A stretch of 26,681 nucleotides of DNA from Bacillota bacterium (GCA_023451395.1 JAEXZL010000145.1:1-26681); one strand, 5' to 3'; positions 15,223 to 23,223 are shown, counted from the first letter of the stretch. Notes: a model not told the origin generated them from the sequence alone. A program made the numbers and translations.

Positions 15223-15708
15223 TTAATTATTTTGATTATCATGAATAGCTTGGTCGATAACAATTACTAAGGCTAAAGTAAAAGGTATATTTTCGCTATC
15301 AGCTATTTCAATAACATAGCTATCTCCAAAGGAAAACCACTTCTTTTCCATGGAGGCAGCAAAGCTTTCTCCGCTCTTATAGAGGGAAAAGCTATGGGCG
15401 GTAAAATCACCCTGAATCTCATAGCTACCATAAATGCTATCAATGGAAAAGTTATGAGAAAAGAAGGAAAGATTCTTTTTTACTGTGGCTAGCTCACTGT
15501 TCCCTGCGTAAATTGTATATTCTGGCAAAAATCTAAAGAGTTTTTGCTCTATGTATATAAGCTCAGTATCTCTGTTATCATAAAGCCTTAGCTTATTTCC
15601 AAAGGAAAAAACTTGCCCTAAGACTCTAAAGGCTTCATTTCCATTTTCATCTGTTATTGAAAAATTATCCCCAAAGGAAAATATTTTCTCTCTAATATAT
15701 AATCTCAT
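15223..15708 (-). CDS. LURP-one-related (LOR/YxjI-like) protein, second of a pair
   Basis: A 161-residue protein of the LURP-one-related family (PF04525), a Tubby-like beta-barrel fold with one helix down the middle. The family pattern is seen in IREKIFSFGDNFSITDENG, then EAFRVLGQVFSFGNKLRLYD, YTIYAGNSELATVKKN and the C-terminal hydrophobic helix TLALVIVID. The frame extends to 15726, but ATG 15708 has GAGGT placed correctly. It follows the first LURP-one gene by 33 bp. The bacterial family has no firm function; plant members link to defence and the related Tubby fold binds phosphoinositides. Membrane or lipid binding is only a guess. Confidence 0.85.
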   Translation of the reverse strand: MRLYIREKIFSFGDNFSITDENGNEAFRVLGQVFSFGNKLRLYDNRDTELIYIEQKLFRFLPEYTIYAGNSELATVKKNLSFFSHNFSIDSIYGSYEIQGDFTAHSFSLYKSGESFAASMEKKWFSFGDSYVIEIADSENIPFTLALVIVIDQAIHDNQNN

Positions 15709-15741
15709 AAAATACCTCACCCCCATACTAAAATTATAAAG

Positions 15742-16260
15742 TTAAATTACTGGGTCGTCTATGTTTTTAATATCATTAATTATGATTGAAAGTGCAACTA
15801 AAAAAGATGTCCTTTTTTTATCTAAAATATCAAGGGTATAAACAGGTTCCTGTGTCAGGACCTCATCCTTTGAGCTTATAGAGGGAAAATGTCCATGCAT
15901 AGCCAAGGCTGCTGTATTACCCAAATCATCTATTATTTTATAGCTCTCAAGAGAGGAATCACCTTGAACTCTAAAGACACCATAAAGGCTGCTTATAGAT
16001 AGATTATCTGTTATATCAGTGAAGTTCTTTTTAATAAGAGCCATCTCATCAGAATCCTTCATGATTTTGTATTCAGGCAAGGCTGTACCCTTTAGTTGAA
16101 TTATAGTTAAAAGTTCTCTTTCTTTATGATCCATTAGTATAAGGCTATTCGTAAAGGAGAATAGCTTTTCGGAAGTTTCAAAACAAACCTTAGAATTCTC
16201 GTCTAAAATTTTATACCTTCCACTAGATGAAAATAAATTTTCTTTAATGTAGTAAGTCAT
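15742..16260 (-). CDS. LURP-one-related (LOR/YxjI-like) protein, first of a pair
   Basis: A 172-residue paralogue of the following gene: both open with Y-I-K/R-E-x-x-F-S and share SIxSxYG-x-x-x-x-QGD in the middle and a hydrophobic C-terminal helix (here SFLVALSIIIND). They look roughly one-third identical by eye, so the duplication is old. This copy is more diverged from the family: the second strand pair reads CFETSEKLFSFTNSLILMD, and it carries a longer polar loop near residues 125-140. AAAGGAG lies upstream of its ATG. The gene starts next to a divergent MutS-like gene, with about 160 bp of shared promoter region. Function is unknown. Confidence 0.75.
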   Translation of the reverse strand: MTYYIKENLFSSSGRYKILDENSKVCFETSEKLFSFTNSLILMDHKERELLTIIQLKGTALPEYKIMKDSDEMALIKKNFTDITDNLSISSLYGVFRVQGDSSLESYKIIDDLGNTAALAMHGHFPSISSKDEVLTQEPVYTLDILDKKRTSFLVALSIIINDIKNIDDPVI

Positions 16261-16421
16261 AATTATTCTCCTTTCGCATTTTATAAGACAGCTTGATCTG
16301 ATTTATAGAATTTGTTCAAAATGTGTATAATATTGGTAATGTTATTAATATAGCAAATTACCTATGGTAATAATACAGCAAAATGTTAAAATTAATTAAA
16401 AGATAATAAATGAGGTGGCTT

Positions 16422-18221
16422 ATGGGAAAGGCATTAACATATTATTCACTTAAAAAAGAAGAATTACAAAGGAATATAGATAAATTAAATAAGAATGGAA
16501 GCTTCTATAGCCTATTAAGGCTTATGATTTTTATAGGTGCAATAGCAGTAATGTATATAGCCTATAAAAATAATAATACGAGCTTCATGTACCTAACTGC
16601 TCTGATTTTTGGAGGACTTTTCCTTGGAGTAGCTTACAGGCATGGCAGAGTCCTAGAGGAGCTTAAGCATTCAAAGGCTAGACTTAAGGTTATGGAAAAA
16701 GGCCTTGCAAGGCTTCAGGAAAATTTTCAGGATTTTCAAGATAGAGGAGAGGAATATATTGATAAAGATCATCCCTATAGCTTTGACTTAGATATTTTTG
16801 GTGAAGGCTCGCTCTTTCAAAGAATCAATGGAAGCTCTACATATTTAGGTAGGGAAAGGCTAGCATCAGAGCTTAATGGAACATATAAATTTACTAAAGA
16901 GGAGATAGAAGAGAGGCAGGAGGCCATTGAGGAGCTAGCGGATAAAGCGGATTTTAGAGGAGAACTAGAGGCTATAGGAATCATGGAAGAGGGGAAGAAG
17001 TCCTCGCCAGAGGAGCTTTTAAAGTGGAAGGATGGAAGAGAAGGTCTATTTAGTTCAGGGGGCTTCATGTCTCTTGTCTATGGATTAAATATCCTTACAT
17101 TAATTGTTGTTATATTACTTGTATTTAATATTGTAGATTATAGGATTCTTTTATTAGACCTTCTTATAAATGGAGCCTTCCTTCTTACTGGCAAGAGGAA
17201 AAGAGCTGAAGCACTGAAGCTTATTGAGCTTTATAAAGAAAATATTAATAGTTACTTTAAGGTAGTAGAACTCATTGAGAAGGAAGCCTTTGAAAGCAGG
17301 CTTTTAATTAATCTGCAAAATAGCCTCAAAGAAGGGGAGAAAAGTGCAGCCTATCAGCTGAAGGAGCTTGCTAAGATCGTAAATAGATTAAAGGATACTC
17401 ATAATGCATACTATCATTTAGTAAACCTTGCAGCACTTATGGACTATCATGTGCTTCACAGCCTTGAGAAATGGAGAGGCAGCTACGGAAAAAGCATAGA
17501 AAGATGGTTGGATGCGGCAGGTAAAATAGAAGCCTTAGGAAGCTTAGGAGTAATAAACTTTGAAAATGAAGATTATGCACTGCCTAAGCTTCATGAAGAA
17601 AATATTCTTGAAGGACTGGGGATAGGACATCCACTTTTGGGTAAAACAGCTGTAGTTAATGATTTTTCTCTAAAGAAGCCAAAATCCATGGTGCTTATTA
17701 CCGGCTCTAATATGTCTGGAAAGTCAACTTTTTTAAGAACACTAGGGCTGAATCTTGTTTTGAGCTATTTAGGAACAAGGGTTAGAGCAGAGAGCTTTAC
17801 CTGTGGAATCATGGATATATATACCTGCATGAGAATAAATGATAATCTTAAGGAAAGTATATCTTCATTCTATGCGGAGCTCTTAAGGATAAAAAAGATT
17901 ATTGAGGCAAGTAGTGAAGGCCGACCAATATTTTATCTCTTAGATGAAATTTTTAAGGGCACTAATTCTAAGGATAGGCATAAAGGAGCGGAAATCCTAT
18001 TAAAACAGCTAATGCATAGGAATACCTTGGGTCTTGTATCAACTCATGACCTTGAGCTTACTGATATGGAAAAAACAAGCCCTAAGGTACTTAATTATCA
18101 TTTTAGAGAGTACTATGAAGATAATAAGCTGAAATTTGATTACAAGCTTAGAAGGGGATATTCCACTACCCAAAATGCTCTTTATCTTATGAGGATGATT
18201 GGAATTGAAGAGCAGGAATAA
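16422..18221 (+). CDS. Membrane-attached MutS-family ATPase
   Basis: A 599-residue protein. The C-terminal part is a MutS domain V ATPase: ITGSNMSGKSTFLRTLG (Walker A, about residues 426-442), TCMRINDNLKESISSFYAEL (the MutS signature region), FYLLDEIFKGTNS (Walker B) and LVSTHDLEL (His switch). The N-terminal third differs from MutS1 and MutS2: two hydrophobic segments (about residues 30-75), a coiled region, and another hydrophobic pair near 215-260. There is no mismatch-recognition domain and no Smr domain. Proteins of this layout are annotated as MutS-like in many Firmicutes but lack a proven role. ATG 16422 is chosen because AGGTGG precedes it; ATG 16410 has no good site. Mismatch repair is not supported. 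Confidence 0.85.
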   Translation: MGKALTYYSLKKEELQRNIDKLNKNGSFYSLLRLMIFIGAIAVMYIAYKNNNTSFMYLTALIFGGLFLGVAYRHGRVLEELKHSKARLKVMEKGLARLQENFQDFQDRGEEYIDKDHPYSFDLDIFGEGSLFQRINGSSTYLGRERLASELNGTYKFTKEEIEERQEAIEELADKADFRGELEAIGIMEEGKKSSPEELLKWKDGREGLFSSGGFMSLVYGLNILTLIVVILLVFNIVDYRILLLDLLINGAFLLTGKRKRAEALKLIELYKENINSYFKVVELIEKEAFESRLLINLQNSLKEGEKSAAYQLKELAKIVNRLKDTHNAYYHLVNLAALMDYHVLHSLEKWRGSYGKSIERWLDAAGKIEALGSLGVINFENEDYALPKLHEENILEGLGIGHPLLGKTAVVNDFSLKKPKSMVLITGSNMSGKSTFLRTLGLNLVLSYLGTRVRAESFTCGIMDIYTCMRINDNLKESISSFYAELLRIKKIIEASSEGRPIFYLLDEIFKGTNSKDRHKGAEILLKQLMHRNTLGLVSTHDLELTDMEKTSPKVLNYHFREYYEDNKLKFDYKLRRGYSTTQNALYLMRMIGIEEQE

Positions 18222-18243
18222 AAGGTAATTTAATTTTACCTTT
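18221..18243 (+). terminator. Weak hairpin after the MutS-like gene
   Basis: AAAGGTAA (18221-18228) pairs with TTACCTTT (18236-18243). No T run follows on the plus strand, so terminator function is doubtful. Confidence 0.35.
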
Positions 18244-18273
18244 CATGTAAAAAACAATTTTCTTGATAATATG

Positions 18274-18302
18274 TTGACAGTCTTCTTAAATCTAGGTATA
18301 AT
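18274..18302 (+). promoter_or_regulatory. Consensus sigma-A promoter of tRNA-Phe
   Basis: TTGACA at 18274-18279 and TATAAT at 18297-18302 are both perfect and are separated by exactly 17 bp. Transcription should begin about 18309, giving a short 5' leader before the tRNA. Confidence 0.92.
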
Positions 18303-18343
18303 TACTCTTGTGTTAAGGAAAGAAGCCTTTCGTAGCATATTAT

Positions 18344-18418
<75 letters not shown>

Positions 18419-18419
<1 letters not shown>

Positions 18420-18455
18420 TTAATCCCGATACTTTCTTGTATCGGGATTAATTTT
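18419..18455 (+). terminator. Terminator of tRNA-Phe
   Basis: A perfect 14-bp stem (18419-18432 with 18439-18452) follows the CCA end directly, with a short TTT tail. Confidence 0.8.
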
Positions 18456-18525
18456 GCCCAATAAAAACTTTTGTTTTTTTAATCTCTTTTTATTTTAGTG
18501 TCTCATAATGTATGGAGCTTAAGAT

Positions 18526-18559
18526 AAAAAATGCACTCTTTTAGGAGTGTATTTTTTTT
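18526..18559 (+). terminator. Terminator-like hairpin without a clear gene
   Basis: A 13-bp stem with one G-T pair (18526-18538 with 18545-18557) carries a run of eight Ts. It lies about 70 bp after the tRNA terminator and faces away from it, with no coding region in between. Confidence 0.65.
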
Positions 18560-18560
18560 A

Positions 18561-18606
18561 TAGTTAAATTAGGGTATACATTATAAAATATACCTATGTT
18601 TAGCTA
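18561..18606. promoter_or_regulatory. Nested inverted repeat upstream of the CdaR-type gene
   Basis: Outer arms TAGTTAAA/TTTAGCTA (18561-18568, 18599-18606) and inner arms GGGTATA/TATACCT (18572-18578, 18589-18595) form one interrupted palindrome 60-105 bp before the candidate -10 box. It may be an operator or an RNA hairpin. Confidence 0.45.
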
Positions 18607-18730
18607 ATGTTGTAAAATTATGATGAATATTTTTATTTTTGGATTAATGATTTTAATTATTAAGTTATAATATACAGACACATAAGATGCTAGCGTGAGT
18701 TAAATTTACTCAGGAGAAAAGAGGAAAAAT

Positions 18731-19852
18731 ATGATTGCCCTTACTGAGGAATTGGCACAAATTATTGTTAACAAGATGATGAAGGTTATCCCTTATAATG
18801 TAAATCTTATGAACCCTAAAGGTATAATAATTGGAAGCGGGGATAAAAAAAGGATTGGGAAAGTCCATGATGGAGCTATAAAAGCTATTATAAGTCGTGA
18901 AATGGTGGCTGTTTATGAGGAGCAGGGTTCTGTAAAACCAGGAGTAAATATGCCTATATATTCTAATGGAGAGCTTGTGGGAGTTATTGGAATAAGCGGA
19001 GATCCTAGGGTGGTCAGCCCCTTTGCTGCTATTGTTAATGTTACTGCTGAACTTCTTATATCTCAGGAAAGAAGCTTTAAGGAGCAGAGAGGAAGAGAAC
19101 AGCGGCAGGAGGAGTTTTTATATCAATGGGCTTTTATCAAAGACGGTTATTCGGAAGAATTTATAAATAGGGCTAAAGAGCTTGGGATTGATCTTAGTAT
19201 CCTAAGACGAGCTGTGACTATAGGTACAAGAAATGGTGGGAAGTTTCACTTAGGAAAACTTTCAAGATTTTTAGGAGAAAAGGAATATTACATAAGACTT
19301 CAGCCTAGCATAACTCTTTTATTTTTAAAGGATGATAAAAACCTTTATAAAAGAGTGAGGAGCATGGAAATAGAGCTAGAAGGAGGAGACTTAAAAAACC
19401 TTAATGTAGAAGAAGATAGAAAGTTTAGTGGGAGCATAAAAAGGAATTCTATTATTATCATTGGTGAGGCAGAGGAAATACTGGGAATCTCCGTAGAGAA
19501 GGCATTAAGAGGTGGAGAGATAATAAGAAAGCTTAACCTGTCCACAAATTTTTGTTTTTATAAGGATATAGCTCCTATTGATTCACTTACAGAAGTTAAG
19601 TCCCCTGATAGTTATCTTAAGCTTATGGAAGATTTAGAAAAAGAGGGACAAGAGGCAGATCTTATTAATACTCTTATTAGCTATATAAATTATAATGGCG
19701 AAATGACAAGGATAGCTAAGGAGCTGCATATACATAGAAACTCCTTAAATTACAGGCTGCTAAAGATTCATAATATAACAAGTAAAAATCCTAGAGACTT
19801 TAAAGACCTCCTAGAACTCTTTACTGCATATACCTTATACAAATTAAAATAA
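18731..19852 (+). CDS. cdaR: CdaR-type sugar diacid/glycerate regulator
   Basis: A 373-residue regulator. The N-terminal part (residues 3-135) is the sugar-diacid recognition domain: LAQIIVNKMMKVIPYNVNLM, GSGDKKRIGKVHDGA and PIYSNGELVGVIGISGDP. The C-terminal end (about 310-370) is the PucR-type helix-turn-helix: MTRIAKELHIHRNSLNYRL. In E. coli CdaR activates genes for glucarate, galactarate and glycerate use. Here it is followed by a GntP-type permease and a glycerate kinase in the same direction, so it very likely controls them in response to glycerate. GAGG sits ten bases upstream of the ATG. The middle section is less conserved. Confidence 0.9.
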   Translation: MIALTEELAQIIVNKMMKVIPYNVNLMNPKGIIIGSGDKKRIGKVHDGAIKAIISREMVAVYEEQGSVKPGVNMPIYSNGELVGVIGISGDPRVVSPFAAIVNVTAELLISQERSFKEQRGREQRQEEFLYQWAFIKDGYSEEFINRAKELGIDLSILRRAVTIGTRNGGKFHLGKLSRFLGEKEYYIRLQPSITLLFLKDDKNLYKRVRSMEIELEGGDLKNLNVEEDRKFSGSIKRNSIIIIGEAEEILGISVEKALRGGEIIRKLNLSTNFCFYKDIAPIDSLTEVKSPDSYLKLMEDLEKEGQEADLINTLISYINYNGEMTRIAKELHIHRNSLNYRLLKIHNITSKNPRDFKDLLELFTAYTLYKLK

Positions 19853-19906
19853 CAAATTTCACAGGAGCATAACTTAGTTTTTATGCATATGACCAAAAAC
19901 TTTTCT

Positions 19907-19963
19907 GAATAATTCTGTCATCTGCACAATGATTATTTCACACCCCTAATATAGAATAAATTC
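19907..19963. promoter_or_regulatory. Repeated GAATAATTC-type inverted repeats upstream of the permease gene
   Basis: GAATAATTC (19907-19915) and GAATAAATTC (19954-19963) are two palindromes, each followed by TGT, 47 bp apart, in the 164-bp gap before the permease gene. The second overlaps a possible -10 box (TATAGA at 19950-19955). They are candidates for CdaR sites; this is inferred from position only. Confidence 0.4.
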
Positions 19964-20016
19964 TGTAAACGAAATCATCCAAAATAAATAATAATAAATT
20001 TTAGGAGGTATGAAGA

Positions 20017-21270
20017 ATGCAAGTTACAGCTTTAGGAGCAATAGTTGCTCTAATAATTGCTATTTTTCTAATTATCAAAAAGGTACATCCAGCCTATGGT
20101 CTGATTATTGGTGCAGTAGTGGGTGGACTAGTAGGAGGAGCTGGTCTTACCAATACTGTTACATTAATGATAGATGGAGCTAAGGGCATGATGCCAGCGG
20201 TGCTCAGAATTATAACTGCAGGGGTTTTAGCAGGAGTTCTTATAGAATCAGGAGCTGCAGCAAAAATTGCTGAATCAATTGTAGACAAGCTTGGTGAGGC
20301 TAATTCCTTAGCTGCTTTAGCTTTGGCTACTTTAGTTTTGACTACCGTTGGAGTATTTATAGATGTGGCAGTAATTACTGTAGCACCTATAGCTCTTGCC
20401 ATAGCAAAGAAAGCAAATTTTACGAAGACAGGTATATTAATTGCCATGATAGGTGGAGGTAAGGCAGGAAACATGATGTCTCCGAACCCCAATGCTATTG
20501 CAGCCTCAGAAGCCTTTAAAATTCCTTTAACATCTATAATGATGGCTGGAATTGTACCAGCAATCTTTGGATTTGCAATGACCATCATTATAGCTAAGAA
20601 GCTTAAAAGTAAAGGTTCCTTAGTTGATGGATCAGAAATACCTGCAGAGTCTGAGAATAAACCAAATTTTCTAGCATCCATAGCAGGTCCATTAACTGCA
20701 ATTATAATCCTCTCCTTAAGACCATTGTTTAAAATAAGCATTGATCCTCTTATAGCTCTTCCAGTTGGAGGAATTGTTGGGGCTTTAGCAATGGGTAAGA
20801 TAAAGGATTTAAACAGATATGCAACTGTGGGAATAGGAAAGATGAGCGGTGTTGCTATTCTTCTTCTAGGAACTGGAACAATAGCAGGAATAATCTCTAG
20901 TTCAGGACTTAAGGATTTAATTATATATGGAATTAATTTCATAGGATTACCAGCCTTTGCTTTAGCTCCTATAGCTGGTATATTAATGTCTGGTGCCACA
21001 GCTTCAACTACCTCCGGAACAGCAGTAGGAAGCAATGTCTTTGGACCAACCCTTACGGGGCTTGGGGTAAAGCCTTTGTCCGCAGCTGCTATGATACACA
21101 CAGGAGCTACAGTTTTAGATCACCTTCCTCATGGAAGCTTCTTCCATGCAACTGGAGGTAGTGTATTTATGGAAATGAAGGAAAGATTAAAGCTTATTGG
21201 CTATGAATCAATAATTGGACTAACAATGACTATAGTTTCTACAATAATATTTGGATTAATTTTAGGCTAA
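20017..21270 (+). CDS. GntP-family permease, probably for glycerate
   Basis: A 417-residue protein with about 12 hydrophobic segments. Family marks include LIIGAVVGGLVGGAGL near the N-terminus, MIGGGKAGNMMSPNPNAIAA (the conserved G/N/P-rich loop), and the C-terminal GATASTTSGTAVGSN and GATVLDHLPHGSFFHATGG segments. GntP proteins carry gluconate and related acids with protons. Since the next gene encodes glycerate kinase and the previous one a CdaR-type regulator, glycerate is the most likely substrate, by context. GGAGG lies eight bases before the ATG. The downstream gap to the kinase is only 41 bp, so they form an operon. Confidence 0.9.
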   Translation: MQVTALGAIVALIIAIFLIIKKVHPAYGLIIGAVVGGLVGGAGLTNTVTLMIDGAKGMMPAVLRIITAGVLAGVLIESGAAAKIAESIVDKLGEANSLAALALATLVLTTVGVFIDVAVITVAPIALAIAKKANFTKTGILIAMIGGGKAGNMMSPNPNAIAASEAFKIPLTSIMMAGIVPAIFGFAMTIIIAKKLKSKGSLVDGSEIPAESENKPNFLASIAGPLTAIIILSLRPLFKISIDPLIALPVGGIVGALAMGKIKDLNRYATVGIGKMSGVAILLLGTGTIAGIISSSGLKDLIIYGINFIGLPAFALAPIAGILMSGATASTTSGTAVGSNVFGPTLTGLGVKPLSAAAMIHTGATVLDHLPHGSFFHATGGSVFMEMKERLKLIGYESIIGLTMTIVSTIIFGLILG

Positions 21271-21311
21271 TATTAGATTAAAGCAAGGAGATAAATTTGG
21301 AGGTATAGTAT

Positions 21312-22442
21312 ATGAAAATAGTATTGGCACCGGATTCCTTTAAAGAAAGCATGACAGCTAGAGAAGCAGCAGAGGCCATGGAGAGAGGAATAAAAAAGGT
21401 TTTTCCAGAGGCTGAATGTGTTAAGGTGCCCATGGCTGATGGTGGAGAGGGAACTGTCCAGTCTCTTATAGATGTCACTGGTGGAGAGCTTATATACATA
21501 AAGTCCATTGGACCCTTAGGAAATGATATTGAGGCTTCCTTTGGAATATTAGGTGAAGATAAAGGTGCTGTAATAGAAATGGCCAGCTCCAGTGGTCTCC
21601 ACCTTGTACCTAAAGAAAAGAGAAATCCTCTTATTACCACAAGCTATGGTACTGGTATTCTTATTAAGGAAGCTTTAGATAGAGGAGTTAAGAGTATACT
21701 TATAGGAATTGGAGGCAGTGCCACTAATGATGGGGGAGCTGGCATGCTTCAGGCTCTAGGAGCTAAGCTTCTAGATTCTCAGGGCAAGGATCTTCCCTTT
21801 GGAGGTGGAGCTTTAAATAGACTCCATAAGATAGATTTATCCTCCTTTGATCCAAGGATAAAAAAAACACATATCCAGGTAGCCTGTGATGTTACAAACC
21901 CCCTTATAGGTGAGAGGGGAGCTTCTGCTGTTTTTGGCCCTCAAAAGGGAGCTACAGAAGAGATGGTTAGGGAGCTAGATAATAACTTAAGGCATTTTGC
22001 TGATGTTATTAATGAAAGCTTAGGAATAGATATTTCAAAAGTAGAAGGCGGAGGAGCTGCCGGAGGCTTAGGTGCAGGGCTTATGGCTTTCTTAAATGCT
22101 GAGCTTAAAAGCGGTGTAGATTTGGTGATTGATTATACCTCCTTAGAGGAAAAGCTAAAGGATGCAGATTATGTTTTCACTGGAGAGGGAAGCCTTGATT
22201 ATCAAACTATATCCGGTAAAACCCCCTTTGGAGTGGCAAAGACCGCAAAGATCTTTAATATACCAGTAATAGCCTTTGCCGGTAGAATTGGTGCTGGAGT
22301 TGAACCTCTTTATAATCATGGCATAAGCTCCATTGTAGGTATACTTCCAGAAGCGCAGGAGCTTAGCAGGGCTCTTGAGGAAGGACCGAAAAACTTAGAA
22401 AGAGTCGCAGAAAGCATTATGAGAATATTGATGCTGAAGTGA
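21312..22442 (+). CDS. glxK: Glycerate kinase (GlxK/GarK family)
   Basis: A 376-residue enzyme of PF02595, which phosphorylates D-glycerate to 2-phosphoglycerate (or 3-phosphoglycerate in some branches). Typical motifs are the opening KIVLAPDSFKESMTAREAA, VPMADGGEGT, IGIGGSATNDGGAGML, VACDVTNPLIG, GGGAAGGLGAGL and FTGEGSLDYQT. The length is as usual. GGAGG lies eight bases before the ATG. As the last gene of the CdaR-permease-kinase set, it takes imported glycerate into lower glycolysis. A hairpin terminator follows at 22479-22511. Confidence 0.95.
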   Translation: MKIVLAPDSFKESMTAREAAEAMERGIKKVFPEAECVKVPMADGGEGTVQSLIDVTGGELIYIKSIGPLGNDIEASFGILGEDKGAVIEMASSSGLHLVPKEKRNPLITTSYGTGILIKEALDRGVKSILIGIGGSATNDGGAGMLQALGAKLLDSQGKDLPFGGGALNRLHKIDLSSFDPRIKKTHIQVACDVTNPLIGERGASAVFGPQKGATEEMVRELDNNLRHFADVINESLGIDISKVEGGGAAGGLGAGLMAFLNAELKSGVDLVIDYTSLEEKLKDADYVFTGEGSLDYQTISGKTPFGVAKTAKIFNIPVIAFAGRIGAGVEPLYNHGISSIVGILPEAQELSRALEEGPKNLERVAESIMRILMLK

Positions 22443-22478
22443 TGCGTTAAAAATTATTATAAAAATAATAAGTTGGTT

Positions 22479-22515
22479 AAAGATACAGAAGGTTATATAT
22501 TCTGTATCTTTTTCT
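22479..22515 (+). terminator. Terminator of the glycerate operon
   Basis: A perfect 12-bp stem (AAAGATACAGAA at 22479-22490 with TTCTGTATCTTT at 22500-22511) and a 9-base loop are followed by TTCTGTTT. Confidence 0.85.
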
Positions 22516-22524
22516 GTTTATATA

Positions 22525-22724
22525 GGTGAATTAAATAAAGTATGTCGGTGTTATGAATTTAATTTATTGGTGTTATGAATTTAGTTTATTGGTGTTATGA
22601 ATTTAATTTATTGGTGCATAAAAAGGTGCTTTGAATAAAATATATAGGTGTTTTCAGTTTAATATAATGGTGATTATTTTAAGAAATCTTCTGTAACTAA
22701 TTGGCGCTTCAATCCATAATATAT
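22525..22724 (+). repeat. GGTG-headed tandem array with 22-bp spacing, upstream of cotJA
   Basis: GGTG occurs at 22525, 22547, 22569, 22591, 22613, 22625, 22647 and 22669, and a variant GGCG at 22703. The steps are 22, 22, 22, 22, 12, 22, 22 and 34. Units 2-4 are nearly identical (GGTGTTATGAATTT plus a T/A-rich end); the others keep GGTG but vary in the AT-rich part. This fills most of the 325-bp gap between the glycerate kinase and cotJA. The unit is not a multiple of three, so it is not a coding repeat, and there are no unique spacers as in a CRISPR array. I see no ORF in this gap apart from cotJA itself. Confidence 0.85.
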
Positions 22725-22767
22725 AGAGGAACACTATGTGTTGTAACAATAAATATGAGGTGTATAA

Positions 22768-22926
22768 ATGGACTTAAAAAGGTTAAAGCTTGCCCAAGCT
22801 TATATTGTTCCTCAGGAGTACAGGGATTTGTTCGATATCCGCACAGCTCTAAAAAAAGGCACCATATTTAAGGAGCTTTATAGAGAGCGTCCCGGAAAAA
22901 GGGGAGGTAATGAAGATGACAGATAA
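22768..22926 (+). CDS. cotJA: Spore coat-associated protein CotJA (short form)
   Basis: A 52-residue protein, MDLKRLKLAQAYIVPQEYR at the start, then LFDIRTALKKGTIFKELY. The pattern A-Y-(I/V)-P-x-Q-x-y, then (E/T)AL-x-x-GT-(I/L)-F, is the CotJA signature. It overlaps the start of cotJB by 11-17 bp, and GAGGTG precedes its ATG at 22768. In Bacillus, CotJA helps CotJC enter the inner spore coat. It ends in RPGKRGGNEDDR, encoded by the segment that contains the cotJB ribosome binding site. A sigma-E promoter is expected in 22700-22760 but I cannot identify one clearly. Confidence 0.85.
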   Translation: MDLKRLKLAQAYIVPQEYRDLFDIRTALKKGTIFKELYRERPGKRGGNEDDR

Positions 22927-23218
22927 GATGAAGGACATGATGATGCATTGTGAAAAAGCCCCTATGGAGAGAGATGAGCTTATGAGAAGAATCCAGGAGG
23001 TTAGCTTTTATGCAGTAGACTTAAACCTTTATATCGATAATTTCCCGGAAAATGAACAGGCTGTAAGAGACTATCAGGCAATTTCTAGAGCCCTTAATAA
23101 CCTCCATGATATTTATGAAAAATATTATGGCCCCTTGAAGAACTTTGGTGATTCAGTATTACACGGCGAATGGAGTTATATAAATGACCCATGGCCCTGG
23201 GAAAGGCAAGGGAGGTAG
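22916..23218 (+). CDS. cotJB: Spore coat protein CotJB
   Basis: A 100-residue protein with the CotJB pattern: RRIQEVSFYAVDLNLYIDNF in the first half, YEKYYGPLKNFGDS, and the C-terminal WSYINDPWPWE. ATG 22916 is chosen because GGAGG lies eight bases upstream; ATG 22910 is only two bases from that site. It overlaps cotJA and ends five bases before the cotJC start. All three genes are transcribed together in the mother cell of Bacillus, and the same is expected here. Confidence 0.93.
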   Translation: MTDKMKDMMMHCEKAPMERDELMRRIQEVSFYAVDLNLYIDNFPENEQAVRDYQAISRALNNLHDIYEKYYGPLKNFGDSVLHGEWSYINDPWPWERQGR

Positions 23219-23223
23219 AATAT

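Larger units (their letters stand above)
18453..18730 (+). other. Intergenic region between tRNA-Phe and the CdaR-type regulator
   Basis: This 278-bp stretch has no ORF that I can support. It holds a second terminator-like hairpin (18526-18559), a nested inverted repeat (18561-18606) and a TATAAT at 18666-18671 that may be the -10 box of the regulator gene; its -35 is weak. Nothing else was recognised. Confidence 0.6.

Noticed and set aside
15054..15263. 69-codon ORF on the minus strand between the LURP-one pair and the regulator
   Set aside because: It crosses the terminator and the end of the LURP-one gene in another frame, and has no family pattern or ribosome binding site.
20094..21101. 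335-codon open frame on the minus strand, antisense to the permease gene
   Set aside because: It is a shadow of a hydrophobic protein's codon pattern; it is rich in Ala/Pro/Ile with no domain, and the plus-strand gene is clearly a GntP permease.
21278..21640. 120-codon ORF antisense to glycerate kinase
   Set aside because: It is a shadow frame of the conserved kinase N-terminus, with no independent support.
22525..22724. Possible CRISPR array
   Set aside because: Units follow each other directly with no unique spacers, and no cas gene is near.
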